Part shown: piece after piece, positions 26,490 to 34,368 of the stretch
Numbering within the stretch: position 1 is the stretch's first letter
Layout of the letters: each line of letters begins with the position of its first letter
Origin: Octadecabacter antarcticus 307
GTDB lineage: Bacteria > Pseudomonadota > Alphaproteobacteria > Rhodobacterales > Rhodobacteraceae
Length of the DNA stretch: 64,000 bases
Assembly (NCBI RefSeq): GCF_000155675.2
Contig: NC_020911.1
Location: forward strand, 2,904,501 to 2,968,500
Reading direction: 5' to 3'
Position numbers and translations under genes: made by a program
Notes under the pieces: generated by a model
Databases searched by the model: none
Told to the model about the DNA's origin: nothing
What the model saw: the letters and a program-made list of their open reading frames with translations, nothing else

Positions 26490-27377
26490 GGGTCGCACCC
26501 TGTGGCGGCGACTTCGAGTTATGCGGGAATTTGGGTGATGGCGTGATTTGAAGGGCGGCGTATTGTGGCAGGTGTTGAAGCCAGCCAGAACCTCACAAGG
26601 AGCAATACGCCTATGAAGAACGATACAAACATCCTGCCATTTAGCCAATCGGAAACTATGGCAGATCCTTTGACTGAACTTGCGCGGGAGGGCACGCGCC
26701 GGATGCTGGCGGAAGCGCTGAAAACTGAGGCTGATGCATTTGTCACCAGTTTTGTCGATGAGCAGTTGGATGATGGCCGCCAGCGGATCGTGCGGCATGG
26801 ATTTGGCCCTGAGCGGCAGATCCAAACCGGCATTGGTGCTCTGGATGTCCAGCCTCCCAAGGTGCGCGACCGGCTGGCGACACCTGATCCGTCCAAAAAG
26901 ATCCGGTTTACGTCGAGCATACTACCGAAGTGGGCGCGCCGCTCGGTGAGCTTGGATGCCTTGCTACCGGTGCTGTATCTGAAGGGCATTTCGACGGGTG
27001 ATTTCCAAGAGGCGCTCTCAGCCATTATGGGCCCTGATGCGCCCCACCTGTCGCCAAGCGTCATATCGCGACTGACGGCAGGATGGCAGGCACAATATGA
27101 CACCTGGATATGGCGTGACCTGTCCGCACGTCACTACGTCTACATCTGGGCGGATGGCGTCTATCTACAGGCCCGGATGGAGGAAAATGCTGAATGTATG
27201 CTGAGGATCATCGGCGCAACACCTGAGGGCAAGAAAGAACTGATTGGCTTTCAGGTCGGCCTTAGGGAGAGCGCGCAAAGCTGGCATGAGTTGCTGGCTG
27301 ACATAAAGGGTTGAAGTGGTCCGGCAAAACTGGACAGCATGCTAAGGTGTATCCAACACGAACGAATGGATACGAGA

Positions 27378-27656
27378 ATGACGAAGCGACGGAACTTTTC
27401 AGACAAGTTTAAGGCTGCTGTGGCGCTTGAGGCGCTGCGTGGTGACAAGACGGTTCAGGAGATTGCAGCCAAGCGGCAGCTCCACCCGACGCAGGTGAGC
27501 ACGTGGAAACGGCAGGCGATTGAGGGCATGGCCGGTGTATTCTCGGACAAGGTCAAGAAGGCTGAGAACAAGGACGGCGAGATCAAGGACCTGCACGCCA
27601 AGATTGGTCAGCTTGCGGTGGAAAACGATTTTTTGTCACAAGGGCTAAAGCGATGA
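27378..27656 (+). CDS. IS3-A transposase OrfA
   Basis: A 92-residue OrfA from ATG 27378 (MTKRRNFSDKFKAAVALEALRGDKTVQEIAAKRQLHPTQVSTWKRQ): an HTH followed by a leucine-zipper-like tail ('AENKDGEIKDLHAKIGQLAVENDFLSQGLKR'). Its TGA overlaps the OrfB ATG. A longer frame upstream includes the terminal repeat and is not needed. Confidence 0.92.
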   Translation: MTKRRNFSDKFKAAVALEALRGDKTVQEIAAKRQLHPTQVSTWKRQAIEGMAGVFSDKVKKAENKDGEIKDLHAKIGQLAVENDFLSQGLKR

Positions 27657-28507
27657 GCCCGTCAGAACGCCGTGAGATGATCCGCAAAGAGAACACCGAT
27701 TTAAGCCTGACACGCCAATGCAAGCTGCTCAAGATCAGCCGCTCATCGATCTATTACACACCCGTTGGGATGAATGCTGAGACGCTTAAAGTGATGTATG
27801 AGATTGATAGGGTGTTCACAAAATATCCGTTCTTTGGCAGCCGCCAGATAGCGGCCTACTTACCGCAGTCTGGCTTCTCAGCAGGGCGACACCGTGTTCG
27901 AGGCCTGATGAACATCACGGGATTACAGACCATTTATAAGGGGCCGAACACCAGCAAGAAGCACCCACAGCACCGCATTTATCCATACCTGCTGAGGAAG
28001 TTGCCAATCACACGGCCCAATCAGGTTTGGTGCAGCGACATTACCTACATCCCCGTCAAGAACGGCTTTCTGTATCTGGTGGCGATTATGGATTGGGCAA
28101 CCCGCAAGGTTTTGACCTGGCGGCTTTCAAATACGCTGGATGCCAGCTTCTGTGTCGAGGCTCTGGAGGAGGCTATCGCTCGATACGGCAAACCAGAGAT
28201 AATGAATACGGATCAGGGCAGCCAATATACAGGCGCTGACTGGATCACGACTTTGACCAAGGCTGACATCAAAATATCAATGGACGGTCGGGGCCGTTAT
28301 CTGGACAATATCTTTATCGAACGGTTGTGGCGATCCCTGAAGCAGGAGGCCATCTATCTGCATGAAATCACCGACGGCTTCCAAGCAAAACGGATCATTG
28401 ATAGCTGGATCAGGTTTTACAACTCCGAGCGCCCTCACACCGCCCTTGATAAGCGCACGCCGGACACCGCATACTTCGGCCAAGCGGAGACACAAAAAGC
28501 GGCATGA
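27653..28507 (+). CDS. IS3-A transposase OrfB (DDE integrase domain)
   Basis: 284 residues: an HTH_21-like segment ('KYPFFGSRQIAAYLPQSGFSAGRHRV') then the rve integrase core with 'VWCSDITYIPVKNGFLYLVAIMDWATR' (Asp), 'MNTDQGSQYTGADW' (Asp) and 'YLDNIFIERLWRSLKQE' (Glu), ending 'RPHTALDKRTPDTAYFG'. Complete. It is the likely source of transposase able to move the defective copies in trans. Confidence 0.93.
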   Translation: MSPSERREMIRKENTDLSLTRQCKLLKISRSSIYYTPVGMNAETLKVMYEIDRVFTKYPFFGSRQIAAYLPQSGFSAGRHRVRGLMNITGLQTIYKGPNTSKKHPQHRIYPYLLRKLPITRPNQVWCSDITYIPVKNGFLYLVAIMDWATRKVLTWRLSNTLDASFCVEALEEAIARYGKPEIMNTDQGSQYTGADWITTLTKADIKISMDGRGRYLDNIFIERLWRSLKQEAIYLHEITDGFQAKRIIDSWIRFYNSERPHTALDKRTPDTAYFGQAETQKAA

Positions 28508-29176
28508 ACAGAAAACAGATACATCTTAGCCAAGCCGCATACCTGTCCTAAAAAGCAGGACCACTTCAGGGTCGCGGGCTGTCCATGGCACCGTAAATTG
28601 CTGTTGGTGACGGCGCCATGGGGTTCTGGAATGCACTGGACAGAGTGTTTCCAAGCACAAAACATCAACGCTGTTGGGTGCATAAAGTGAAGAATGTCCT
28701 GAACTGTTTTCCAAAGCAGATGGCACCGGCTGTGAAGTCAGATCTGGACGATATTCAGCACGCTGGGACGCGCAAAGAAGCCGAAGCGGCGCTGACAGTG
28801 TTCTCCGAGAAGTATGGGGTCAAATATCCAAAGGGCGTAGCTTGCCTGATCAAAGATCAAGATGCGATGCTCGCATTCTTCGATTTTCCAGCTGAACATT
28901 GGGACCATCTGCGCACGTCAAACCCTATAGAAAGCGTGTTTGCCACTGTGCGACACCGAACGGTACGCACCAAAGGCGCGCTGTCACAAAAGACCGCAAA
29001 GCTCATGGTCTTTACACTCATTCAGGCAGCATCAAAAAATGGCTACGGCTCAAGAGCAGAAACCAGTTGCCAAAAGTCATCGATGGTATCAAATTTAATG
29101 ACGGTGTCGAAGTGATCCGTGACACGGCAAACCGCGTCGCCTGATGATGCGCGTCACCCAAATTCAAGCATAGCTC

Positions 29177-29412
29177 GCGATGGAGTGGATACCGCCGCCG
29201 AAGTCGAGTCGAAACGAAGATGCATTGTGTGAAACTACTCAGCCAATCGTTGATGGCGCGGGACTTCGAAAGGCAGGTCGCAGAAATCCAAATCCGCATC
29301 GTAGTCCTCAACCGCTATACCGCTCTTGGGATACCTGTCACCAAGCCTACAGGCTAAGTCAGTCTGGGGGAAAGGGGAAGCATGTCTTTCAACCGATTTG
29401 TGCAACAAAGCC
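29177..29412 (+). mobile_element. IS5-family 3' end fragment (left arm of 236-bp inverted repeat)
   Basis: It encodes the transposase C-terminus SRVETKMHCVKLLSQSLMARDFERQVAEIQIRIVVLNRYTALGIPVTKPTG and ends with the IS5-type terminal sequence GATTTGTGCAACAAAGCC. The 5' three quarters of the element are absent. An inverted copy, identical at most positions, is at 30848-31083, and both start at the same internal base. Confidence 0.8.
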
Positions 29413-29603
29413 GTGAAACATGAAAATTATTAATTATTTTAATTAATTAAAAAATGAAAAAAGTATAAGTATTAAATAAAATAATTAAATAAATATATTA
29501 AATAAATATATTAAATATTTCATATTAAAATCATAGTAAAAGAATTTAAACTTATATATCCAAACTTAATGTGGTCTTTGGTAAGAATGTAGGGATACGA
29601 GAA
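29413..29603. other. Extremely AT-rich non-coding stretch
   Basis: Nearly all A/T from 29425 to 29570, with tandem units such as AAATAAATATATT twice at about 29487-29512. No gene is seen. It could be a nucleoid-protein binding, promoter or origin-like region for the following ORF. Composition is unlike anything else in the window. Confidence 0.6.
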
Positions 29604-30506
29604 ATGATTAATGTTATCAAAAAAACAAAATTGAGTCCTGCTTCTAAACCTAAGAAATGCCCTTCTAAAACTGCACATACGTCTGTGAAAGCATTCGGAG
29701 TTACGGTCAGCCTTCCTGACCGCTGGGTAGATAGCATTTTGAGACGTCGACTTATGAAGTTCTTGAGAGCTTTGGTCGTGGGGCGACTGATTAATAGTAT
29801 ACAGGCAAGTTCAGATTACTCTCCCAAGGCAATCAGACATACTGCTTTTGCTGACAGGTCGAACGGAAACATACTTGACCGGCGGACATTGCCCCAACTT
29901 CAGCAAACAGACACCATTAAGCAACCTAACGCGTGGGCAGGTGACATCGGAAAACCATCTGAGATCTGGAAAAGCCTCGAGCGTGAAATTGTCCACCGCA
30001 CCACTCCACTACAATGTGGTCGGCCTGTCTTAATTATAGCTGCTGATAGGATTGAAGGCAATTTAATCTCACAGCATTTTCAGGATTTAGGTCAAGATGT
30101 TCAGCTAACTAATAGCCTTGAGGGTGCACTTGGCGTTTTGTCCGACCTCCCTCTAGCTTGGTCACTGGCAGTTTGCCAAATTGACGATCTTGCCGATCTA
30201 GAAGACGTCGTTGATGACCTGAGAGATTTTCGTAAAAGTACCCCCGCGGTGCCTTTACTACTCATTTCGTCTCGTTTCGCCCGCGACGATCTATCAGCAG
30301 AGCGTTTGGCATTATGTGACGCATCAGTAACAAACAATTGTAATGCCAGCGCGTTAGATGCTGGAATTTTTGCTGCTATACAAAACAACCGTGCCTGGAA
30401 CCGCCGCACTGAAGTTGAGCAAGTTGATGACCGGATGTTTGGATGCTGTCAGAAGAATGCGAACCTGTCTGAAGTGGCCACCAAAGGTTTGAAACTAGGC
30501 GTTTAA
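29604..30506 (+). CDS. Unrecognised protein with a receiver-like C-terminal domain
   Basis: About 300 residues from ATG 29604 (MINVIKKTKLSPASK); an earlier ATG at 29571 is possible. The first ~140 residues are basic with no family I recognise. From about residue 140 the pattern 'CGRPVLIIAADRIEGNLISQHFQDLG...SLAVCQIDDLADLEDVVDDLRDFRKSTPAVPLLLISSRFA' has the alternating beta/alpha rhythm of a response-regulator receiver, with 'D' at the usual phosphoacceptor strand but without the full acidic triad. It lies alone between inverted IS5 ends after an AT-rich tract. Function unknown. Confidence 0.45.
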   Translation: MINVIKKTKLSPASKPKKCPSKTAHTSVKAFGVTVSLPDRWVDSILRRRLMKFLRALVVGRLINSIQASSDYSPKAIRHTAFADRSNGNILDRRTLPQLQQTDTIKQPNAWAGDIGKPSEIWKSLEREIVHRTTPLQCGRPVLIIAADRIEGNLISQHFQDLGQDVQLTNSLEGALGVLSDLPLAWSLAVCQIDDLADLEDVVDDLRDFRKSTPAVPLLLISSRFARDDLSAERLALCDASVTNNCNASALDAGIFAAIQNNRAWNRRTEVEQVDDRMFGCCQKNANLSEVATKGLKLGV

Positions 30507-30613
30507 CAGATGCTCCTCATTATATGCTGCAAGTTGTGAATGAGCTTACAGGATCACAGCCGAGCGCATTATTTCTTGCGACGTCACAAAATAGCCAAAT
30601 ATGCTGTGTTATA

Positions 30614-30847
30614 TTATCCTTCAAAGCCAGGAAGCCACCCTATCGGCTTCAAGTAAATTTCCTGACTTTTCCCATCAAACTGATCTGTTTCCACTTCAAC
30701 AACACGCTTTGCAAGTGGCTGGACTGGAAGACCTCTGCTGAGGTCTTCCGCGAAAAGATAATGGAAAAAGTGCGCTGAAAAACCTTTACCAAGCCAAAAA
30801 GTCTCGGTTCTGGTATCACGCGCACTGTCCAGTTTTAGGGGCGAAGA
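30614..30847 (-). pseudogene. C-terminal fragment of an unrecognised gene, cut by the IS5 end
   Basis: The minus-strand frame enters from the IS5 junction and reads '...RDTRTETFWLGKGFSAHFFHYLFAEDLSRGLPVQPLAKRVVEVETDQFDGKSQEIYLKPIGWLPGFEG'. This has the composition of real protein, unlike the plus-strand ORF over the same bases. No family assigned. If genuine it shows that the IS5 copy inserted into an existing gene. Confidence 0.35.
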
Positions 30848-31083
30848 GGCTTTGTTGCACAAATCGGTTGAAAGATATGCTTCCACTTTCCCCCAGACGG
30901 GCTTAGCCTACGGGCTTGGTGACAGGTATGCCAAGAGCGGTATACCGGTTGAGGACTGCGATGCGGATTTGGATTTCGGCGACCTGCCTTTCGGAGTCCC
31001 GCGCCATCAACGATTGGTCGAGTAGTTTTACACAATGCATCTTCGTTTCGACTCGACTTCGGCGGTGGTATCCACTCCATCGC
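30848..31083 (-). mobile_element. IS5-family 3' end fragment (right arm of 236-bp inverted repeat)
   Basis: Inverted copy of 29177-29412: GGCTTTGTTGCACAAATC at 30848, then the same transposase C-terminal coding segment on the minus strand, ending GGTATCCACTCCATCGC at 31083, directly against the IS256 right inverted repeat. Confidence 0.8.
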
Positions 31084-31101
31084 CGCTAAAGGGTGCGACC
31101 C

Positions 31102-31182
31102 AGGTATCGCTGCGCCTTAATGGCTTCGTTGCGGGCAATCGCTCCGTCGCTCGTCCACTGCCCAGCAGTGCATACCAGCATG
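31102..31182. other. Short remnant between IS256 and IS3-D
   Basis: 81 bp with no gene. It contains CCACTGCCCAGCAGTGCATACCAGCATG, which looks like the left arm and part of the stem of another hairpin element cut off by the IS3-D end at 31183. Too short to be sure. Confidence 0.3.
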
Positions 31183-31913
31183 TGACCTGCCCCCCGAGGC
31201 TCCCTCATTCATAACGAGAGTTTACGGTTTTGGATTTCATATTCTTAGTCGTCAGTTTGAGCAAGCGCGTCGTGCGCGGAGCCCTCAAATTGCTCAAGCT
31301 CTCGGCGCGCTTCAGCGGGTGTTTGGTTGCCCAGAGATGAGTGCGGTCTGACGTTGTTGTAATCGTATCGCCAAAGGGCCAATTTGCGGCGGGCATCGTC
31401 TAACGTATCGAAGATTTCCTCGTTCAGCATCTCGTCTCGAAGGCTGCCGTTGAAAGACTCGATGAAGCCATTCTGCTGTGGTTTGCCCGGATCAATGTAA
31501 TGCCAATCCACGCCGTTATCGCCAGCCCACTTCAGGATCGCGCGACTGGTGAACTCTGTGCCGTTATCACTGACGATACAGGGGGGCTTCCATAGACGCG
31601 CACAAGCGCATCCAGGTCGCGTGCCACCCTCGGCACCAGAGATGCTGGTGTCGGCCATCAGGCACAGGTTCTCACGACAGCAATCGTCATTCACGGCCAA
31701 CATACGGAACTTGCGCGATGCGCCAAAGGTGTCGGACACAAAGTCCCGCGACCAACACTCGCCAGGACGCAAAGCCACTGGCATCGGCGTGCGCGATCCC
31801 CGCGCACGTTTGCGGCCCCTTCGCCGTCTGACGTCAAGCTTTTCTTCAGTATAGAGGCGATACAGCTTCTTGTGATTCATGGTCATTCCTTTGCGTTCCA
31901 AAAGTACGCTGAT

Positions 31914-31957
31914 CCGCCCCTCTCATCGATACTACGTATCTACTGCCGGGCAACGGG
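31914..31957 (-). repeat. Hairpin insertion element, copy h (in IS3-D)
   Basis: Minus strand: CCCGTTGCCCGGCAG, stem GATAC/GTATC extended by a T-A pair beyond one mismatch, GTA triloop, TGAGAGGGG. It splits '[13 protein letters not shown]' of the transposase. Confidence 0.87.
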
Positions 31958-32057
31958 ATAGCCGAACCGACGCCGCTTGCTGGCAATCGCCTTCATCTCT
32001 TCGCGAACTTCTGGATTATCCGGCGGCTGATCGCGACGGACGGTTTTGGGATCGACA

Positions 32058-32101
32058 CCCCCTCTCGTGCATTGCTGCGCAATACACTGCCGGGCAGTGG
32101 A
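32058..32101 (-). repeat. Hairpin insertion element, copy i (in IS3-D)
   Basis: Minus strand: CCACTGCCCGGCAG, 8-bp stem TGTATTGC/GCAATGCA (one G-T wobble) with GCA triloop, CGAGAGGGGG. It splits 'CRLV-VDPKTVRRD' of the transposase. Confidence 0.87.
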
Positions 32102-32182
32102 CAAGCCTGCACGCTCGGCGTTGTGAGATATCATGATCCCACATCGCCTTGCGTGCTGCAGCCCGCCGCACGTTCGGTGTCG

Positions 32183-32446
32183 TCAGTTCTTTCCCAGCAA
32201 ATCTTTCAAAACAACATTGTCCAACATGGTGTCTGCCAAAAGGCGCTTCAGCTTAGCGTTCTCATCCTCAAGCGATTTCAGGCGGTGAGTATCAGAAACG
32301 TTCATACCACCGTATTTAGCTTTGAACTTGTAGAACGACGCGGGACTGAGGCCATGCCTGCGGCACACGTCAGCAGTTGGCATCCCAGCTTCCTGTTCTT
32401 TGATCATCCCGATAATCTGGGCTTCGGTAAAACGACTCTGTCGCAT
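32183..32446 (-). CDS. IS3-D transposase OrfA
   Basis: An 87-residue IS407-type OrfA: 'MRQSRFTEAQIIGMIKEQEAGMPTADVCRRHGLSPASFYKFKAKYGGM' (HTH) and a coiled-coil tail 'LKSLEDENAKLKRLLADTMLDNVVLKDLLGKN'. Intact, but without a working OrfB. Confidence 0.9.
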   Translation of the reverse strand: MRQSRFTEAQIIGMIKEQEAGMPTADVCRRHGLSPASFYKFKAKYGGMNVSDTHRLKSLEDENAKLKRLLADTMLDNVVLKDLLGKN

Positions 32447-32682
32447 TTGTTTGCTCCTTCAAAGGTTGAGCAAACTCTACATTAAAGTGAGGGACCTTTC
32501 GGGGGGCAGGTCACCGTCAATGCTCGGGCCTGCCCAACCTAACGACAAAAAAAGTTTGCGACAGAACCCAATGAAGACCGCCCTTCAGCCGAGCTCAAAC
32601 TCTGCGAAAGAACCTTAAATCAACCATCGAACTTTAATCTTCAAACCGAGTTCTGACAATATTTAGAAAAGATTTTTATCAT

Positions 32683-33849
32683 CTAAACATCCAGAATTTT
32701 AGAGTTTAACAACGTGACTTTTTTGTCTACGGCATGGTCCATATCGTCAATAATGACAACAAGGCCTTGAAAGACAAAAATGATGAGCATTTGGATTAAA
32801 ATACCTGTTAATCCAGGTGCTACAAGCAAGACAAGTAAAAAATATAGTTGAGCAATGACGTTAAGCCACACGTAAAAAACAGGGTGAAACTCGATTTGCG
32901 TTTTTGTCAGGAACCTACTGATAGCCACAACCAAATTATTATGAAATGGCACATCCAGAGAGGGGCGCGACATTGTTGCTATTCTGACTTCTTGAAGCAT
33001 CAATATCGTCCGGCTTTTCATGATGGTATAGGTGATTTCTTCGTTCAAGAAACGTGTTATATCCACCCTCCAGGATGCGGTTCCTTTCCACTCTTTATCT
33101 AGTGGAATTTGCTTGATATCTGCTTCAAACATATCCAAGCTATCAATGGCTAGCCGGTGTAATTCTGATATCTCAATCTGTTTTCTCTTTGCGATGCCAA
33201 ATGTGATTGCCAATGCAATCCCAAACACTGAACCAACAGCAGGAACGGCAACCATCAAAATTTGATGCTCCAAAAGGCCAGTAATTTTAAAATCTATAGC
33301 GCTGGATACTTCCAATAGGAACACGCGAAGGCCTAAGTGGAAAGACATTACACCAAAAACTAATGTAAGGACCGAAGCACCAAAAATGTTAATCAAAACG
33401 TTTTGCATTCGAAGGAGCTTCATAATTCGCGCTAATCTAAACAGCCGTAACAAGGCCAGAAATTCTAATTCGGCATCTTGAATTAGACCTAAATAGTATA
33501 TAACTATAATTAAAGATGGTAGTATTGCCATAAAATCTAAAATTAAAAATACAAAATCAGATAATTTAATCTGGATAGTCAAAACTCTTAGCGCAAAATC
33601 TATAAAAAATACAAACAAGATAAAAAACTCAAAAATCAATAACTGGGGACTACCCAGTGGAGCAATAGTAGGGTACTCTTCTTGAACGAACAAATATAGA
33701 ACTGACAGAATTATAGTAATAATTAGAAGTCCAAGATATCGCCGTCCCGTATGTGTTTCAGGATATTGAAGTTCAGCACGTAGTGTACTTGGCTTCCAAT
33801 GCATTACTATTTTGTGCATTTTTAATAATATCCTTAAATAAGTCAGCAT
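32683..33849 (-). CDS. Membrane protein with voltage-sensor-like N-terminal half
   Basis: A 388-residue multi-pass protein (the true start may be the internal MHKIVMHW). Helices near residues 38-55, 68-90 and 98-122 are followed by 'LRLFRLARIMKLLR', an S4-like helix with basic residues every third position. That resembles the S1-S4 domain of voltage-gated cation channels. No K+ filter (TVGYG) or other pore signature follows. After two more helices (to ~residue 220) and a soluble stretch come two C-terminal helices and 'FQGLVVIIDDMDHAVDKKV', reminiscent of DUF4239/bestrophin-like tails. It stands between IS3-D and the flagellar cluster on the same strand as flhB. AT-rich. Role unknown. Confidence 0.6.
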   Translation of the reverse strand: MLTYLRILLKMHKIVMHWKPSTLRAELQYPETHTGRRYLGLLIITIILSVLYLFVQEEYPTIAPLGSPQLLIFEFFILFVFFIDFALRVLTIQIKLSDFVFLILDFMAILPSLIIVIYYLGLIQDAELEFLALLRLFRLARIMKLLRMQNVLINIFGASVLTLVFGVMSFHLGLRVFLLEVSSAIDFKITGLLEHQILMVAVPAVGSVFGIALAITFGIAKRKQIEISELHRLAIDSLDMFEADIKQIPLDKEWKGTASWRVDITRFLNEEITYTIMKSRTILMLQEVRIATMSRPSLDVPFHNNLVVAISRFLTKTQIEFHPVFYVWLNVIAQLYFLLVLLVAPGLTGILIQMLIIFVFQGLVVIIDDMDHAVDKKVTLLNSKILDV

Positions 33850-34101
33850 TCCATAAGTGGAATGACTTGCATTTATTTTTGTCGCTGTTTTGTCCGCAAA
33901 TCAAGTTTATTTGACGTATGGTCATGATTTAAGATCTTAAACTTATGACGCATAAAAAACATAACAGCCGCGGCGAGCATAACAGTGGAGATAAATATCG
34001 GAAACAACCTAAGACATGTTGTTAGACACATGACTTAGATCAAGAAACCAGACTCCGGCAAGTGGCAGTAATGGGGCGGTTACGGTTGACCTCTCACTTC
34101 A
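33850..34101. other. Intergenic region, no gene seen
   Basis: 252 bp without a credible ORF. It contains the perfect palindrome TTTAAGATCTTAAA (33928-33941), possibly an operator or part of a promoter for the channel-like gene. Confidence 0.4.
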
Positions 34102-34368
34102 TTAGAGGTCGGCCGTCAGATGATTTATCAAAGATTTTAATATCGCGATAATCCCAAATCCTCCCACAAATAAAAGTGCTAGTGTCAGCGTACTTAAACC
34201 TTGTAACACTACGAAGCTGTGCGGCGCTAAAAGCTGCAAAAGTGCAATACCGGCAACCGACATCAGAAAAAATCGGATCATAATGCAGCGGTGGCAAGGT
34301 GGCTGACTCGCATGCTTGCGTCGAACCTGTTTTGGTGCTGCTTCCTTAGCTGGCGATGTCTTGGTCAT
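34102..34368 (-). CDS. Small two-helix membrane protein (flhB-linked ORF 5)
   Basis: 88 residues: a charged N-terminus with CHRC, then two hydrophobic helices ('MIRFFLMSVAGIALLQLLA' and 'TLTLALLFVGGFGIIAILKSL'). Its ATG overlaps the preceding gene's stop (34368/34365), so it is translationally coupled. Last gene of the five-gene tail after flhB. No family recognised. Confidence 0.65.
   Translation of the reverse strand: MTKTSPAKEAAPKQVRRKHASQPPCHRCIMIRFFLMSVAGIALLQLLAPHSFVVLQGLSTLTLALLFVGGFGIIAILKSLINHLTADL

Larger units (their letters stand above)
27312..28568 (+). mobile_element. IS3-family element 'IS3-A', copy 3 (intact)
   Basis: TGAAGTGGTCCGGCAAAACT (27312) to AGCAGGACCACTTCA (28568), flanked by the direct repeat GGGT (27308-27311 and 28569-28572). 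The duplication, the intact OrfA/OrfB and the absence of hairpin inserts mark this as the active-looking form of the element that is defective at 1.4 and 17.4 kb. Confidence 0.93.
26613..29144 (+). pseudogene. IS256-family (Mutator-type) transposase, split and mutated
   Basis: The 5' part (26613-27311) runs from MKNDTNILPFSQSET through 'YVYIWADGVYLQAR' (first Asp) to 'SWHELLADIK'. After the IS3-A copy it resumes at 28573 'RGLSMAP' and meets a TAA where Lys/Glu is expected, before 'IAVGDGAMGFWNAL' (second Asp). It then reads 'RCWVHKVKNVLNCFPK', 'HLRTSNPIESVFATVRHRT' (Glu) and a one-base loss in an A run near 29037, after which 'WLRLKSRNQLPKVIDGIKFNDG' continues in the next frame to 29144. Three independent lesions mean an old, dead gene. 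Confidence 0.88.
26490..31101 (+). mobile_element. IS256-family element, composite after later insertions
   Basis: GGGTCGCACCCTGTGGCGGCGA at 26490 and TCGCCGCTAAAGGGTGCGACCC ending at 31101 are inverted repeats of one element. Between them lie the split transposase, an IS3-A inserted with a GGGT duplication, and a ~1.9-kb segment bounded by 236-bp inverted IS5 ends inserted just inside the right repeat. Flanks show no obvious 8-9 bp duplication. Confidence 0.7.
31245..32184 (-). pseudogene. IS3-D transposase OrfB, inactivated by two hairpin elements
   Basis: Conceptual reading: 'TTPNVRRAAARKAMWDHDISQRRACRLV', hairpin at 32058-32101, 'VDPKTVRRDQPPDNPEVREEMKAIASKRRRFGY', hairpin at 31914-31957, '[38 protein letters not shown]', '[11 protein letters not shown]' (first Asp), '[12 protein letters not shown]' (second Asp, with some local degradation just before it), '[21 protein letters not shown]' (Glu), '[14 protein letters not shown]'. 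IS407-type motifs. Removing the inserts restores continuous reading at both sites. Confidence 0.87.
31183..32513 (-). mobile_element. IS3-family element 'IS3-D' (IS407-like, defective)
   Basis: Inverted repeats TGACCTGCCCCCCGAGGCTC (31183) and GACCTTTCGGGGGGCAGGTCA (ending 32513) enclose orfA and a broken orfB on the minus strand. Two hairpin elements lie in orfB. Confidence 0.85.

Noticed and set aside
30524..30778. An 84-aa plus-strand ORF after the receiver-like gene
   Set aside because: The opposite strand over the same bases reads like genuine protein; this one has no start signal or conserved pattern.
592..32101. Integron attC sites as an explanation of the hairpin elements
   Set aside because: They lack the GTTRRRY/RYYYAAC boxes and extrahelical bases of attC, occur singly inside transposase genes, and no intI is present.
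592..32101. Rho-independent terminators as an explanation of the hairpin elements
   Set aside because: No T runs follow, both orientations occur, they sit inside coding regions and their flanking arms are conserved.
592..32101. In-frame palindromic elements of the Rickettsia RPE type
   Set aside because: These copies are about 40 bp, shift the frame or add stops, and their hosts are all dead genes.
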